Assembly: GCA_018350325.1 (NCBI GenBank)
Contig: JAEVLN010000016.1
Coordinates: 1,472,693-1,536,692, forward strand
From: Globodera rostochiensis
Taxonomy: Eukaryota > Nematoda > Chromadorea > Rhabditida > Heteroderidae
DNA: 64,000 nt
Direction of reading: 5' to 3'
Part shown: in pieces, positions 22,317 to 33,189 of the stretch
Layout of the letters: every line of letters starts with the position of its first letter
Numbering within the stretch: the stretch's first letter is position 1
Translations under genes and position numbers: made by a program
The notes under the pieces: model-generated
The model's database searches: none
What the model was told of the DNA's origin: nothing
What the model saw: the letters and a program-made list of their open reading frames with translations, nothing else

Positions 22317-25300
22317 TTGTTGACAATTTGGATTTTTGATGAAAATAATTGCTTTGAGATTGTTTTTGTAGGAAAAAAATTGTGTAGCAATAAAATTTAT
22401 AATAAAATACTATATATATATATATTCAAGATGCTTTTCCCATATTTTGAAAACCCATACTTTCAAAATTCATCACTCTTATCCGGTTCCCTCTCTTTTA
22501 AATTTTATAAAAATATCAAATTTAAAAAAAGATTAATGCGTGTTATTTGGTGATCTAAAATTACAACGATGAAGTGCACTTTTATGTACGACGAGTCCCC
22601 CCTCTAATTTTGAGGTTTTGAGATTTGAGCTGTAAATGTGTACACAAATTGGCGGAGGAGTTGAGGGAGGACAGAATGGAATGTGAATAGAGCAGAGAGA
22701 ACAATAGAGACGGGGGAGGGGACGTTAATGAGTGCATTTGTGCCTATAAAACAGAGGTCACCAGTCCGCCGAGCAGCAGCTGGGGATTTGGTTAGTCTAA
22801 GAAATAAGAACAATTCAGGCCCGGACGGATCCGTCCCGGCGAATTAAAAATAGCAAAATTTTTTGTTTAAAAAAATAACTAATTGAAAATGATAGAACGG
22901 CAACATGAGGTTATCAGAAATTTGGGCATGCAAAGGTTAGAAAGCGAATGGAATATATTGAAAAAATTCCAATGAAAATTCACGGCAAAACATTCATTAT
23001 CGAAATTTGTCTTATTAAAATTTTAATATCAAAATAAATTATAAAAAAATTCTAATGATCTGCTGATCGCGAAAGACCAATAAAAAACCTGTCATTTGGG
23101 CCAAAAAAATGAAAAGTGAAGAATTGAAAATTTGGGGAGAGCATTTTTTTTTAAATTCAAGAACAGCCAAAGCCAGTCAAGCAGTGCCGATCACCCAGAA
23201 AAATTGCACAAAATTTCAATCAATTTGGTAAAAAAAATTTAATTTCTTCAAGCATTGGGTGAGCAATGTGTTTAAGGCATTAGTAATCATTCGTTGATGG
23301 GACGGAATTGTCTGGGCCCGAAAAGGGAGTGGAGTGGTTGACGAAGAATCGATGAGGCATGCGCTGTTATAATTGGAGCACAATTGTGCATTTGGAGAAC
23401 TTAAGCGACATTTATGAGTCAAATTAGAGTAGGACGGGATCGGAATTTTGGGAAAACCGGGATCGGGATTGAGAAAATTAAAAAACGGGATTTTATAAGG
23501 AGGAAAATTAATCAAATCCCGGTCAAAAAAACCGGGACTAATGGTCAAAAACAAAGATTTGAAATTTTGAAAAAACTCGGGATTTTATAAGGGAGAAATT
23601 CAGTCCCTAAATTGAAGACTTCAGTACCGGTCCCGATCCCGTCCTACTTTAGTTTATATAATAATATTTTAATTTTTAATTCAACTTGTTAAAATTGAGG
23701 TGATCAGAGCTGAGTGCTGAACGGAAAAATAAAAAAATAAAAAAAAAACCAAAATTTGAAATGGCGCCGCCGAATGAATAAATTTGGCACACCCAAAAAT
23801 AGGTAATTTTGGATAAAAAAGTGAAATTTGGCAAAAAAAAAAATTTTACAATAATTTATTCAGAGCACTTTCGCCCCGCCCCAAAAAAAGTAATGTTTTT
23901 ATACTAAATGTAAGGAGGGCGCTTTCAAATGCAAATCAGTGATGGATGGAAGGGAATTCATTTTTTAAAACGGGAAAAATTGCTCACAAGCAAATAATGA
24001 AAATTTTTTATTAAATGGAACAAAAATAACAATTTTTTAAAATTTATATAATTCTATTGCAACCAAAATTAATCATCTCTTGGAGTGGAGAGCAATTAAA
24101 CAGAATAAAATTTAACATTTTTAATATAAGAAAAAATGTAACGGTGTAATCTGAGCCCCTTCTTATTGCATAATGTTTTTGAATGTTAAAAATTTATGTT
24201 CTAAAATTTACAGACCAAACCGAATTTGGGCAAAAAAATTTTAATGACATTTTGTGCCATATTCCCTCAATGAGATTGCGATGAGAAACAAAGTTACTGA
24301 GATTGAAAAACATAATTGGAGGTATTTACGATGACATCATTTAATTATGGGTTGGGAATTGGGACATCATTTTCTAGTTTAACGTCCAAATTGATGGTTG
24401 TAAATAATTTATGCAAAAATAAAAATTGTCGAATTTCGGTGTATAAAGAAAGTAAAGTAGGAAATGAGGGGGGGGGGGGGTGTAAATCCAGACTTTTTCT
24501 TCGGGCACCGGGGGGTGCTCACGGGGATAAGGAAAACGGGTTAAATTTCATCAATAATCGGACCGATCGAGATTTTTGATCGAATGTTTTCCGATTGAGT
24601 TTTTTCGAGATTCTCGATCAAAATCTCGGTGTTTTCAATCGAGATTTTTCTAGCATCATCGAACGATTCAATTCGTTTTAGTGTGGGCCTGCTTGAATAA
24701 TTCATAAGTAGGGAAGCAAAATATATGCACATGCATATTTTTTTCCTGAACTGGGAACGGTCCGAAACGCACGAAAAACATTGTTTCCAACTTGGTTTGA
24801 AGCGTTTAGAACGCATTTCCATATGCATATTTTGCATTTTTGCATATTTTTTCATTTTATGTGCATATTTTTTCATTTTATGTGCATATTTTGCAATTTT
24901 TCGTGCACATTTTATGCGCATATTTCAAGATTTTATGTGCATATTTTTTGCATCCCTATTCATAAGTTTTCTCAAAGTAGCAAAATTTCAAAAAACAGAA
25001 AATTTTCGCACATTTCTTTTTAAGATAAAAAAAAAACATTCCGTAAAATACATATTTGTTTATAATTTAAACATTTAAAGAATTTTTACTAATCAAAAAC
25101 ATAAATAAAAGATAGGTTAGTAAAGCGCAAGGTAAACTTGTGGTTATTTTTGGCCCGTTTCTGGACCCATTTTTGCTTATCGATTTGGCCCAACGCCGCC
25201 ATTCCTTATTTGGCGCCGCGATGAATGAAGCATATATTTCCAATGGGTGGCACTTGTGAAGGGGAGGGCGGAAGAGAATGGCACTTTGAATGTTATGCCA

Positions 25301-26214
25301 ATATAAAATTTGTTTATGTTTTTAAAAATTGAAATTCTTGCTGTTCGAAAAGTTTGTAACTTTCGAAAAAAGCAACAACAAAAAAAATCACAATTAATAT
25401 GAGAGCATTTTATTATTTTATTGTGGGTGCTGATCACGAATTCGACATTTGATTTGTCCAAGGGTCACTAAGCCGAATGTTTTCAAAAGTCTTTCATTTT
25501 TCAATCTCAACATTCGAACTTCAATAAATATTAAAAAAAATAGAAATATTTGTTTATTTAAAGTAAAAATTTGTTTTATAATTTTTGCTGCTGAACTTTA
25601 AAATGGGTTACCTATTCTTCAGTTACATTATTGAAGTTTTTGAGAATGGTCCAATCAATAAAATAGAGTGGAATAATTTTATATATTGATTGTTTTATAA
25701 ATTTAAATTAGTTCTCTCGGCGAGCATTTTTCTGATTTGTGAGCAAAATGAGAACCGATTTATGGTCGAGAACACACATTGGGAGTAGAGAGGTCACCGA
25801 CGCAAATGTTGACGAAGGTCATCGGAGTGGCTCACCTTTATGTATTTGCAATTAAAGAAAGTATTTCGATGTTTTTGTTCAAAACTATTAATTTATAAAT
25901 TTTAACAAGCAAAGGTTGTGGCTCAATTTTTTTTCTTCGAAAAACCGGGTTTGGTTTTCAGTCCGGAAATAAGCCCTCGGTCTTGGAAATTAAAAGGTCC
26001 TTATTTCCAAGAATGTCCTTGGAAAATGATGATTTGTCTGTAAGTTAAATATTTGGAAATGGAGAAAATTTTTTGGCATTGTGTAAATTTTTATTTTTGC
26101 AATTTTTGGATGAATTCTAAACAAAAATTGCTTAAAGTTTCTCTAAAATTATACACATAGTATTCAAGATTGAAAAAAGCCATTTTTCAAAGCGCCCTCT
26201 CATAAAAAATCCCA
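22317..26214. other. Long intergenic region
   Basis: No gene I can support over almost 4 kb. It contains a GGGATCGG-word palindromic element (about 23426-23652, ends TAGAGTAGGACGGGATCGG / CCGATCCCGTCCTACTTTA in complement), a TGTGCATATTTTTTCATTTTA minisatellite at about 24835-24945, and a G-run at about 24470. The small open frames lack splice support, domain signatures and paralogue conservation. Confidence 0.45.
23426..23652. mobile_element. GGGATCGG-word palindromic element
   Basis: Left end TAGAGTAGGACGGGATCGG, right end CCGGTCCCGATCCCGTCC then TACTTTA. The interior contains repeated AAACCGGGA. Same style as 18302-18509; target duplication not evident. Confidence 0.6.
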
Positions 26215-26217
26215 CTC

Positions 26218-26345
26218 GGGCCGGAAGTTGGTGCAAAAAGTGGGCGAAAAAATATATTGATAAAAAAATGGCATTTAATAACGTGTCATTTTATGTTTCC
26301 TACTACTTATACATTCATACACATATACCTATTATCGATCCCACT
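26218..26345 (+). promoter_or_regulatory. Conserved block upstream of WKK pseudogene B
   Basis: GGCCGGAAGTTGGTGCAAAA, ATGGCATTTAATAACGTGTC and TTTCCTACTACTTATACATT occur in the same order and spacing as upstream of gene A. It contains the same TGGCAT hexamer. Confidence 0.45.
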
Positions 26346-26481
26346 TAATCTTTTTCTAATTAAATAGCAGTTAAAATATTTAAGATCAGTTTAAGCATTT
26401 TTAATATAGTTTTAATACAATTAAAATTAATCAATTATATGATTTCTTTACTCCGATTTTTAGAACCAATTATTCAAGAAA

Positions 26482-27790
26482 ATGAATTTATTGCTTAAAT
26501 TATTTTTATTTTTAAATGCAGCACATTTAATTTTGTCGGTTAATGAACCAAAAGATGGAAAAATTCGACCAACTTTTGATGAAATATTTGGGAAAGGATG
26601 GGACGAAAATGACCATGAAAAAATAAAAGTGGAAACATCGCCGTTAAACTCGCGAGAAAATGCACTAAATGAACAAGCTGATCATGATGACAATATAGAT
26701 CAGGATGTTGAAGCTTATAATTCGGATTAGACTACTCAGAATCTTACACAGGAAGACCCGGATCGCATTGATCAAAGTGATGGTGAAACAATTGAAGGAA
26801 TTAATGATGAAAATGAATTCGATGAAAAAGAAAAAAGAGAAATTATTTCCAAATTTCACGCATTGAAAGAAGAATTCAAGAAAAAAGGAAAAGTTACAAA
26901 AAAAGTAAGGACTAAAATTGAGGAAAAATTTGGTAAAAAATTGGGAGCCAATCGCAACAAAATTTATCAATGGAAGAAAGAATTTGGCATCGTTTATAAA
27001 CACAATTCTCATTCTGAGCAAAAAAAAGAAGAAATTATTACCAAATTTCACGCCTTAAGAAAAGAATATAAGAAAAAAGGCAAGCATCTAACGGCAGAAA
27101 GGGCTAAAATTGAGTGTAAAATTGGAAAAGATTTGGGAGTCTATCGCGAGAAAATTTATAAATGGAAAAAAGAATTTGGCTTAATTCGCAAAACGAAAAA
27201 AAATAAAAATGATTTTTATGAGAAGAAAAAGAGCGAATTTATTGAAAGAATCGAAGAGATAAAAATGAGTCAACGGGGAGAACAGAACAAACTTTGTAAA
27301 GATTTGAGCATTTCTTATGAAACATTTGTTTCTTGGAAAAAAGAATTTGGACTTCCCATCGATTGTAAGAGTTTAAATTTATTTTTAAAAATTATTCAAT
27401 TTATTTTAGCCCAAATTAAATACTCCGATAGCGAAAAATTGAAATTGATGGGAAAATATTACAAAATTAAACAAAGAAATCCTAAACTAAATGTCACTGA
27501 TATTGCCAAGAGGCTGAATATTAGTTCAGTTACATTATACAAATGGAAAAAACAATTTGAATTTAAACAAAAATTCCGATGATGAACTTTCATTGCCGGA
27601 GAATAGCCCAACTTTTACGGATAACGAGTATTTAAATTTAGAAATATTTCATTTTTGTCAAATTTAATGTTTAATTTTTTCTTATTGTAGCATTTCTGAA
27701 CATCCGATGGCCTCGTCGGATGATAATTTGTGGGCCTGGAATCTCGCAACGAAAAAAAGAACAGAAAGAATAGAAGTGGAACACTTTTAA
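26482..27790 (+). pseudogene. WKK-family copy B: four-repeat gene with a nonsense codon and a frameshift
   Basis: It has the full layout of gene A: an ATTTTTAG acceptor just upstream, signal peptide MNLLLKLFLFLNAAHLIL, acidic linker, four WKK units, exon 2 (27410-27627) and exon 3 (27691-27790). Two lesions stand out. The Ser codon TCG of the linker is TAG at 26728-26730. In exon 2, after KWKKQFE, four bases (TTCA) present in the fragment at 9.2 kb are missing, so the frame runs to TGA at 27580. Downstream of the nonsense codon the first exon stays open for over 600 nt, and exon 3 is intact, so inactivation looks recent. The 45-nt first intron is a multiple of three and has no stop, so retention would also stay in frame. 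Confidence 0.8.
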
Positions 27791-27958
27791 TTAAAAACGA
27801 CGAATGCCCGATCACTTTATTCAGCAATTTGTAATTAACGAAAGAATGAAGCAAAACAAAAGCCCACACAGAGTTTAAAATTTCACAAAATGTTTTAACT
27901 CTCGGAATTGTTTTGCATAAACATTTATGAGAAAAAAATTATCCTTTATTATTTAGGG

Positions 27959-28358
27959 CGGATCCGCTCAGTTCGGCGCGGCTCAGTTCGGCGCGGCTCA
28001 GTTTGGCGCGATCAGTCATAACATAGTAATTAAGAAAGCAAACCAAACAAGATTGGTATCATACAAAAGCTCTCAATACGCTGAACCTTTGATCAAGCTA
28101 AAGCTAACCGATTCGTTTTTTCGAAAAAAAGTTATAGCTTAAAACGTGTGAAAATTGCCATTTTTCGTGACAGTTTGGCGCGATGACTTATAACTTCCTT
28201 TTAAGTCGAATCGTTTAGCTCTTTTCTTTTATAGAATCTACAGACATGGTGCTTTGGAATGATATTAAGAATGCTTGGTTTGGTCAAATAAACAAAAAGT
28301 TATAACGTTTCAAACTTGTCGGCGCCGAACTGAGCCGCGCCGAAACGAACCCGACCGC
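27959..28358. mobile_element. Fold-back element P2, CGGCGCGGCTCAGTT-word ends
   Basis: The left end has three GCTCAGTTCGGCGCG units, the right end GGCGCCGAACTGAGCCGCGCC. The interior carries ATAACTTCCTTTT, AAAAAAAGTTATAGC and a centre AAAATTGCCATTTTTCGTG that resemble P1, P3 and P4. ATTTAGGG flanks both sides (27951-27958 and 28359-28366): an 8-bp target duplication, possibly 9 with one mutated base. Confidence 0.75.
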
Positions 28359-28366
28359 ATTTAGGG

Positions 28367-28978
28367 TGTAACATAGGCAAGTTCTCGGCTTTACACTCTA
28401 TTCGGAGATAGCTCTAGTCAACGAGAATGTATCTCTACTTAATCTTCAAATTGAAAATAGTTGAAATTTAAAAATTTGGGTAGGGCCGTAAACTAAAGAA
28501 AAAAGTAGGCGAAAAATTATTTTGAAAATGGCGTTTCAATAACGTAGCATTATGCCTACTACATTACACAAATATATCGACCCTAAATATGCTTTTTCTA
28601 ATGAATAATGTGTAAAAAAAAATCGATCTATGCATTTATTTACATTATATTAAAAAATTTATATTAGTTTTCAATTCATTTACAATTACTTAATTTTAAA
28701 CAGAATTATATTAGCAAACGTGGTTAATTTAATTGATATTCAAATTAGAAATCCAAGTAAGCTTAGGCCTAAGCCACTCTGGCTTGGGGTTCGTTAGGAT
28801 TAGGCTTAAGCCTAACGAACCCTAAGCTAGGAAGACTCAGACCTAAATTTTGCCTTAACTTTTTTGTGCATGTCTAATCGATTAATTTAAAATAGGTTTT
28901 ATTCAACTAGATTAATGACTTTAATTTGAAGAATTTCTAAAAAAAATTCGACTTAGACCGGAAGCTGGTGCAAAAAGT
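28367..28978. other. Spacer with CTTAGGCCTAAGCC satellite and degraded promoter block
   Basis: A degenerate version of the WKK upstream block is at about 28500-28590 (AAAATGGCGTTTCAATAACG). The CTTAGGCCTAAGCCACTCTGG satellite is at about 28758-28830. AGACCGGAAGCTGGTGCAAA appears again at 28954 just before the duplicated cassette. Confidence 0.5.
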
Positions 28979-29210
28979 AAAATGCAATAGCATTATTAAA
29001 AAGCAAATGGTGCATCATTTACATTATATGATTTATATTAATTAGTATTGATAAGCATATTCAACCATAAGTATTGACATAATTTTATTAGTAATAATAA
29101 AGTAATTATTTTTTATCTTGGTAACATATTATTTAGCAAACCCTTGGTAATTAAATTAAAAACAAAAAAAAATCCAATAATTCTTTCAGAGCCAATAATT
29201 GCACAACAAA

Positions 29211-30325
29211 ATGAATTTGTTTCTTATATTATTTTTATTTTTAAATGCAGCACATTTAATTTTGTCTGTTAATGAACCAAACGTTGGGAAAATTCGACCA
29301 ACTTTTGATGAAATTTATGGGAAAGGATGGGACGAAAATGACCATCAACAAATAAAAGTGGAAACATCGCCGTTAAACTCGGGAGAAAATGCACTAAATG
29401 AACAAGCTGATCATGATGACAATATAGATCAGGATGTTGAAGCTTATAATTCGGATTGGACTGATCAGAATCTTACACCGGAAGACCCGGATCGCATTGA
29501 TCAAATTGATGATGAAACAATTGAAGGAATTAATGAAGAAAATGAATTCTCTGAGCAAGAAAAACGAGAAATTATTTCCAAATTTCACGCGTTAAAAGAG
29601 GAATATAAGCAAAAAGGAAAATTCCTGGCAACAGAAAGGGTTAAAATTGAGTGTAAAATTGGAAACAAATTGGGAGTCAATCGCGACAAAATTTATAAAT
29701 GGAAAAAAGAATTTGGCTTAATTCGCAAAATAAAAAGAAATAAAAATAATTTTTATGAAAAGAAAAAGAGCGAATTTATTGCAAGAATAGAAGAGATAAA
29801 AATGAGTCAACGGGGAGAACAGAAAAAAATAATTAAAAAGTTGGGTATTTCTGAAAAGACATTTAACAATTGGAAAAAAGAATTCGGACTTCCCGTCAAT
29901 TGTAAAGTTTGAATTTTAATTATAATTTGTTAATAAATTTCTTTCAGCGTATTCCAATGAAAAAAAATTGAAATTGATGGGAAAATATTACAAAATTAAA
30001 CAAATAAATCCTAAAATTAGTGAAAGTGATATTGCCAATATTCTAAACCTTGAGAGAAAAACACTATATATATGGAAGAAACAATTTGTAAATTTCTTTG
30101 ATGAACATTCTTTATCGGAGAATCGCCCAACTTTTGCGCATAACGAGTAATCAAATTTTAATATTCAACATCGGAAATTATAAAATAAAATTTAATGTTT
30201 AAAAGATTAATAAATAGATTTATTTTTATTATAGCACTTCTGAACATCCGATGCCCTCGTCGGATGATAATTTGTGGGCCTGGAATCTCGCAACGAAAAA
30301 AAGAACAGAAGTGGAACACTTTTGA
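29211..30325 (+). CDS. WKK-family gene C: secreted protein with three repeats
   Basis: Exons 29211-29901, 29948-30146 and 30235-30325 give 326 residues in one frame. A TTCTTTCAG acceptor sits 21 nt before ATG 29211, so I prefer this start to the ATG at 29199. Order: signal peptide MNLFLILFLFLNAAHLIL; conserved NVGKIRPTFDEIYGKGWDE; acidic linker; unit 1 ending KIYKWKKEFG; basic stretch RKIKRNKNN; unit 2 ending TFNNWKKEFG; unit 3 (exon 2) ending TLYIWKKQF; linker SLSENRPTFAHN; exon 3 tail SEHPMPSSDDNLWAWN then TKKRTEVEHF. Without exon 3 the frame would stop four bases after the exon 2 donor. The basic stretches could act as nuclear localisation signals (inference). Compared with gene A one unit is missing. 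Divergent partner D lies 1.2 kb downstream on the other strand, tail to tail. Confidence 0.82.
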
Positions 30326-31487
30326 AACAAATAAAAACATGAACTTTTTATTTTATTTAGAATTTTTGATTTCAAATCAGAAGTTATGCCCGATCACTTT
30401 ATTCAGCAATTTGTAATTCAAGTAAAATTTGATTTGTCCCGAAAGCGAAATGTCATCGTACCGGGTAAAAGTAATTACATTACGAGCATCCCTTTAACAA
30501 CTTTCTAAAATGTTTTTCTTTTTTTGAAAACAAGTTACATTTTCAAAACTACTTATTGCTCACCAAAAAAATTTAGGGGACATGGTCGGGTGTCCGGGTT
30601 GGCCATGTCGGGGGTGGGGTCGGGGGCGAACCCATTTTTGAGCTCGGGGTTCGGTGGTCAGGGCTTAACCCAACTTTCAAGGACCAAATGTTTATGCAAA
30701 AATCAAAGTGAAAAACGAAAAATTGAAAACGGAAAAAATCGAAAAGCCTGTTTTTAGCCATAGTCCAAGGCTTTTCCCCATTTCTCGTGCCGCTCCTGCG
30801 ATAATTTTAAATTAAATAATTTTTTTGTTTATATTGCAGTTGAGTCAATATGTATAATAATTTAAGAATTTTTGGTTCTCAATAATTTTAAATTTCTCAA
30901 TGACAATGACCAATTGACGAAAGATGAAGCAAAAAGAAGCCCACAAGAGTTTAAAATTTCTCAAAATATTTTAACTCTTGGAATTGTGTTTGCATAAACA
31001 TTTATGAGAAAAAAATTATCCATTATTATTAGGGACCAGATTTAAATAGAAACATGGTCAAAACTATGGGTTTATTCTCAAAAACGCCAAAAATGGATTT
31101 ATATGGACTAAAAAGACGCTCTAATTCAACCATTTTTCTCCTATTTTTAGGCTTCTCTCGTCAAACCCCTATTCGCAAAAAACCCGTGTAAAAACATGAA
31201 AATCCGGTCTTTATTATTAGCGTATGTATACCTCCTATTTTATCAATGGTCGAATTTTTTCATATTTTTATTCACTAATCGCCAAATTTTTAACAATTAA
31301 ACATAAAAATTTAATAATCATTCCCAATTTTGAAGCAATATGAGCCCGGGAAGCAGATATTAATTTGATTTCCTTTATTGTTTTTACAGAATCTTTGCAA
31401 ATATTTTATAATAGACTTAAAATTATAATAGGCAACTGGGAATCTTACAAAAAAATGTTATTGAAATTTCAGATCGGTTAGAATTCC
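30326..31487. other. Spacer between convergent WKK genes C and D
   Basis: Contains a G-rich word stretch (about 30585-30680; GGGTGTCCGGG, GGGTGGGGTCGGGG), the sequence AAAATTTCTCAAAATATTTTAACTC shared with the flank of B, and the small element at 31033-31211. The plus- and minus-strand short frames are shadows or repeat translation. Confidence 0.5.
31033..31211. mobile_element. Small inverted-repeat element GGGACCAGATTT...AAATCCGGTCTT
   Basis: About 179 bp with imperfect inverted ends, flanked by TATTATTAG on both sides (31024-31032 and 31212-31220), a 9-bp target duplication. The insertion point corresponds to the position where P2 is inserted downstream of B. A copy is at 42811-42989 in the second cassette. 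Confidence 0.7.
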
Positions 31488-32669
31488 TTAGGCTAAAAAT
31501 GTCTTCACGGAGATTTCCACTTCAATTCGTTCCGTTCTTTTTTTTGTTGTTAGATTCCAGGCCCACAAATTATCATCCGACGACGAGGGCATCATCGAAT
31601 GTTCAAAAGTGCTAATAAGGAATTTGGTAATTTTGTAATTTAAAAAATTTTTTCAAAATGTTTTTGTTTAATCCTAAACATCGTAAGAATTTTTGTAAAG
31701 TTACTAAATTTAAAACGTATATTAAAACAAATTACTCGCGATCCTGAATAGCTTCGGCATTTTTCGGCAATACATGTTGAGAATTTTCAAATTGCTTTTT
31801 CCATCTATATAAAGTTGTTCTCTCAATATTTAGAATATTGGCAATATCATTTTCACTATTTTTAGGATTTCTTTGTTTAATTTTATAATATTTTCTCATC
31901 AATTCAAATTTCTCGCTATCGGAGTATATAATATTCCCTAAATTAAAATTAAAAATTTGTCAGTTATCAAATGTTTACTTTTGATGGGGATTCCGTATTC
32001 TTTTTTCCAATTAATAAATGCCCCTGTAGAAATACCCAAATTTTTAATTATTTTTTTCTGTTTTCCCCGTTGGCACTTTTTTATTTCATCCATTCTTTCA
32101 ATAAATTCGTTCTGTTTCTTTTCATAAAAATTTTTTTTATTTCTTTTCATTTTGCGACTTAAGCCAAATTCTTTTTTCCATTGGTAAATTTTCTTGCGAT
32201 TGACTCCCAATTTGTTTCCTATTTTCTCTTCAATTTTAACCCTTACTGCAGTTGGAAATATTCCCTTTTGCTTATATTCTTCTTTCATCGCATGAAATTT
32301 AGAAATAATCTCTCGTTTTTCTTGCTCAGAGAATTCATTTTCTTCATTAATTTCTTCAATTGTTTCATCATCACTTTGATCAATGCGATCCGGGTCTTTC
32401 TGTGTAAGATTCTGATCAGTCGAATCCGAATTATAAGCTTCAACATCCTGATCTATATTGTCATCATGATCAGCTTGTTCATTTAGTGCATTTTCTCCCG
32501 AGTTTAACGGCGATGTTTCCACTTTTATTTGTTGATGGTCATTTTCGTCCCATCCTTTCCCATATATTTCATCAAAAGTTGGTCGAATTTTTCCATCTTT
32601 TGGTTGATTAACCGTCAAAATTAAATGTGCTGCATTTAAAAATAAAAATAATATAAACCACAAATTCAT
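31488..32669 (-). CDS. WKK-family gene D: secreted protein with three repeats
   Basis: Exons (minus) 32669-31979, 31937-31736 and 31611-31488 give 338 residues in one frame; introns are 41 and 124 nt. A TTATTTCAG acceptor lies 18 nt upstream of the ATG. Signal peptide MNLWFILFLFLNAAHLIL, then NQPKDGKIRPTFDEIYGK, acidic linker, unit 1 ending KIYQWKKEFG, basic RKMKRNKKN, unit 2 ending AFINWKKEYG, unit 3 ending TLYRWKKQF. Exon 3 reads FEHSMMPSSSDDNLWAWN then TTKKRTERIEVE, slightly longer than in A and C. The acceptor for exon 3 (TTATTAG) and the phase-2 junction are the same in all copies. No lesion seen. Function as for gene A: unknown, secreted, possibly nucleic-acid binding. Confidence 0.82.
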
Positions 32670-33185
32670 TTTCTTGAATAATTGGTTCTGAAATAATTAT
32701 TGGAGTAAAGAAGTCATATTAAATTGTTTTATTTCGATTTAATTACCCAACGCTTGTAAAAATATTTTGTGTAATATTTATAAAATATGTCATCAAAAAT
32801 TATTTTTTTACTTCAATGTTAATTTTTATGGTTGAATGTGCATGTCAATGCTAATAAATATAATTGTAAATAATTACACCAATTGATTTTTAATAATGCC
32901 AAAACATTTTCTTCGTTTTAAGCGAATATTAACTCCTTCAACACAGACAGACATGGCGCTAATGCTGGGTTCGTATCTTTCGATCATTTTGTGCATTTCG
33001 TGACATGTGAGTCAAAAATGAAAAGCAAAAATTATCCAACAACGTCAAAACTATTATGTTTTTTACCCTAAATAAAAAATACTTCCAATGTTCATACTTT
33101 GTTCAATTTCCTTATTCATTATAAGATTATGCTTTTAAATCTCTTAACAAATTGAGTCAAAAATTCAAAACTTTTCAGCAGCGCC
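32670..33185. other. Upstream region of WKK gene D
   Basis: AT-rich. I see the acceptor-like TTATTTCAG next to the start but no obvious copy of the GGAAGCTGGTGC block found before A, B and C, so D may be regulated differently. Confidence 0.4.
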
Positions 33186-33189
33186 TGCC

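Larger units (their letters stand above)
28980..33160. repeat. Segmental duplication, copy 1 (WKK genes C and D)
   Basis: About 4.18 kb matches 40758-44935 at a constant offset of 11,778 bp. Every open frame in copy 1 has an identical counterpart except gene C, which differs at six bases. Three small differences appear in the last 130 bp (for example CGTCAAAA against CTTCAAAA, and a short deletion after TTCATAC). The right boundary falls in a dispersed sequence, CTCTTAACAAATTGAGTC, also present near 3640. Confidence 0.9.

Noticed and set aside
30524..30761. Short frames over the GGGTGTCCGGG stretch (and copy at 42302-42539)
   Set aside because: G-rich word repeat translation; identical in the second cassette only because the DNA is duplicated.
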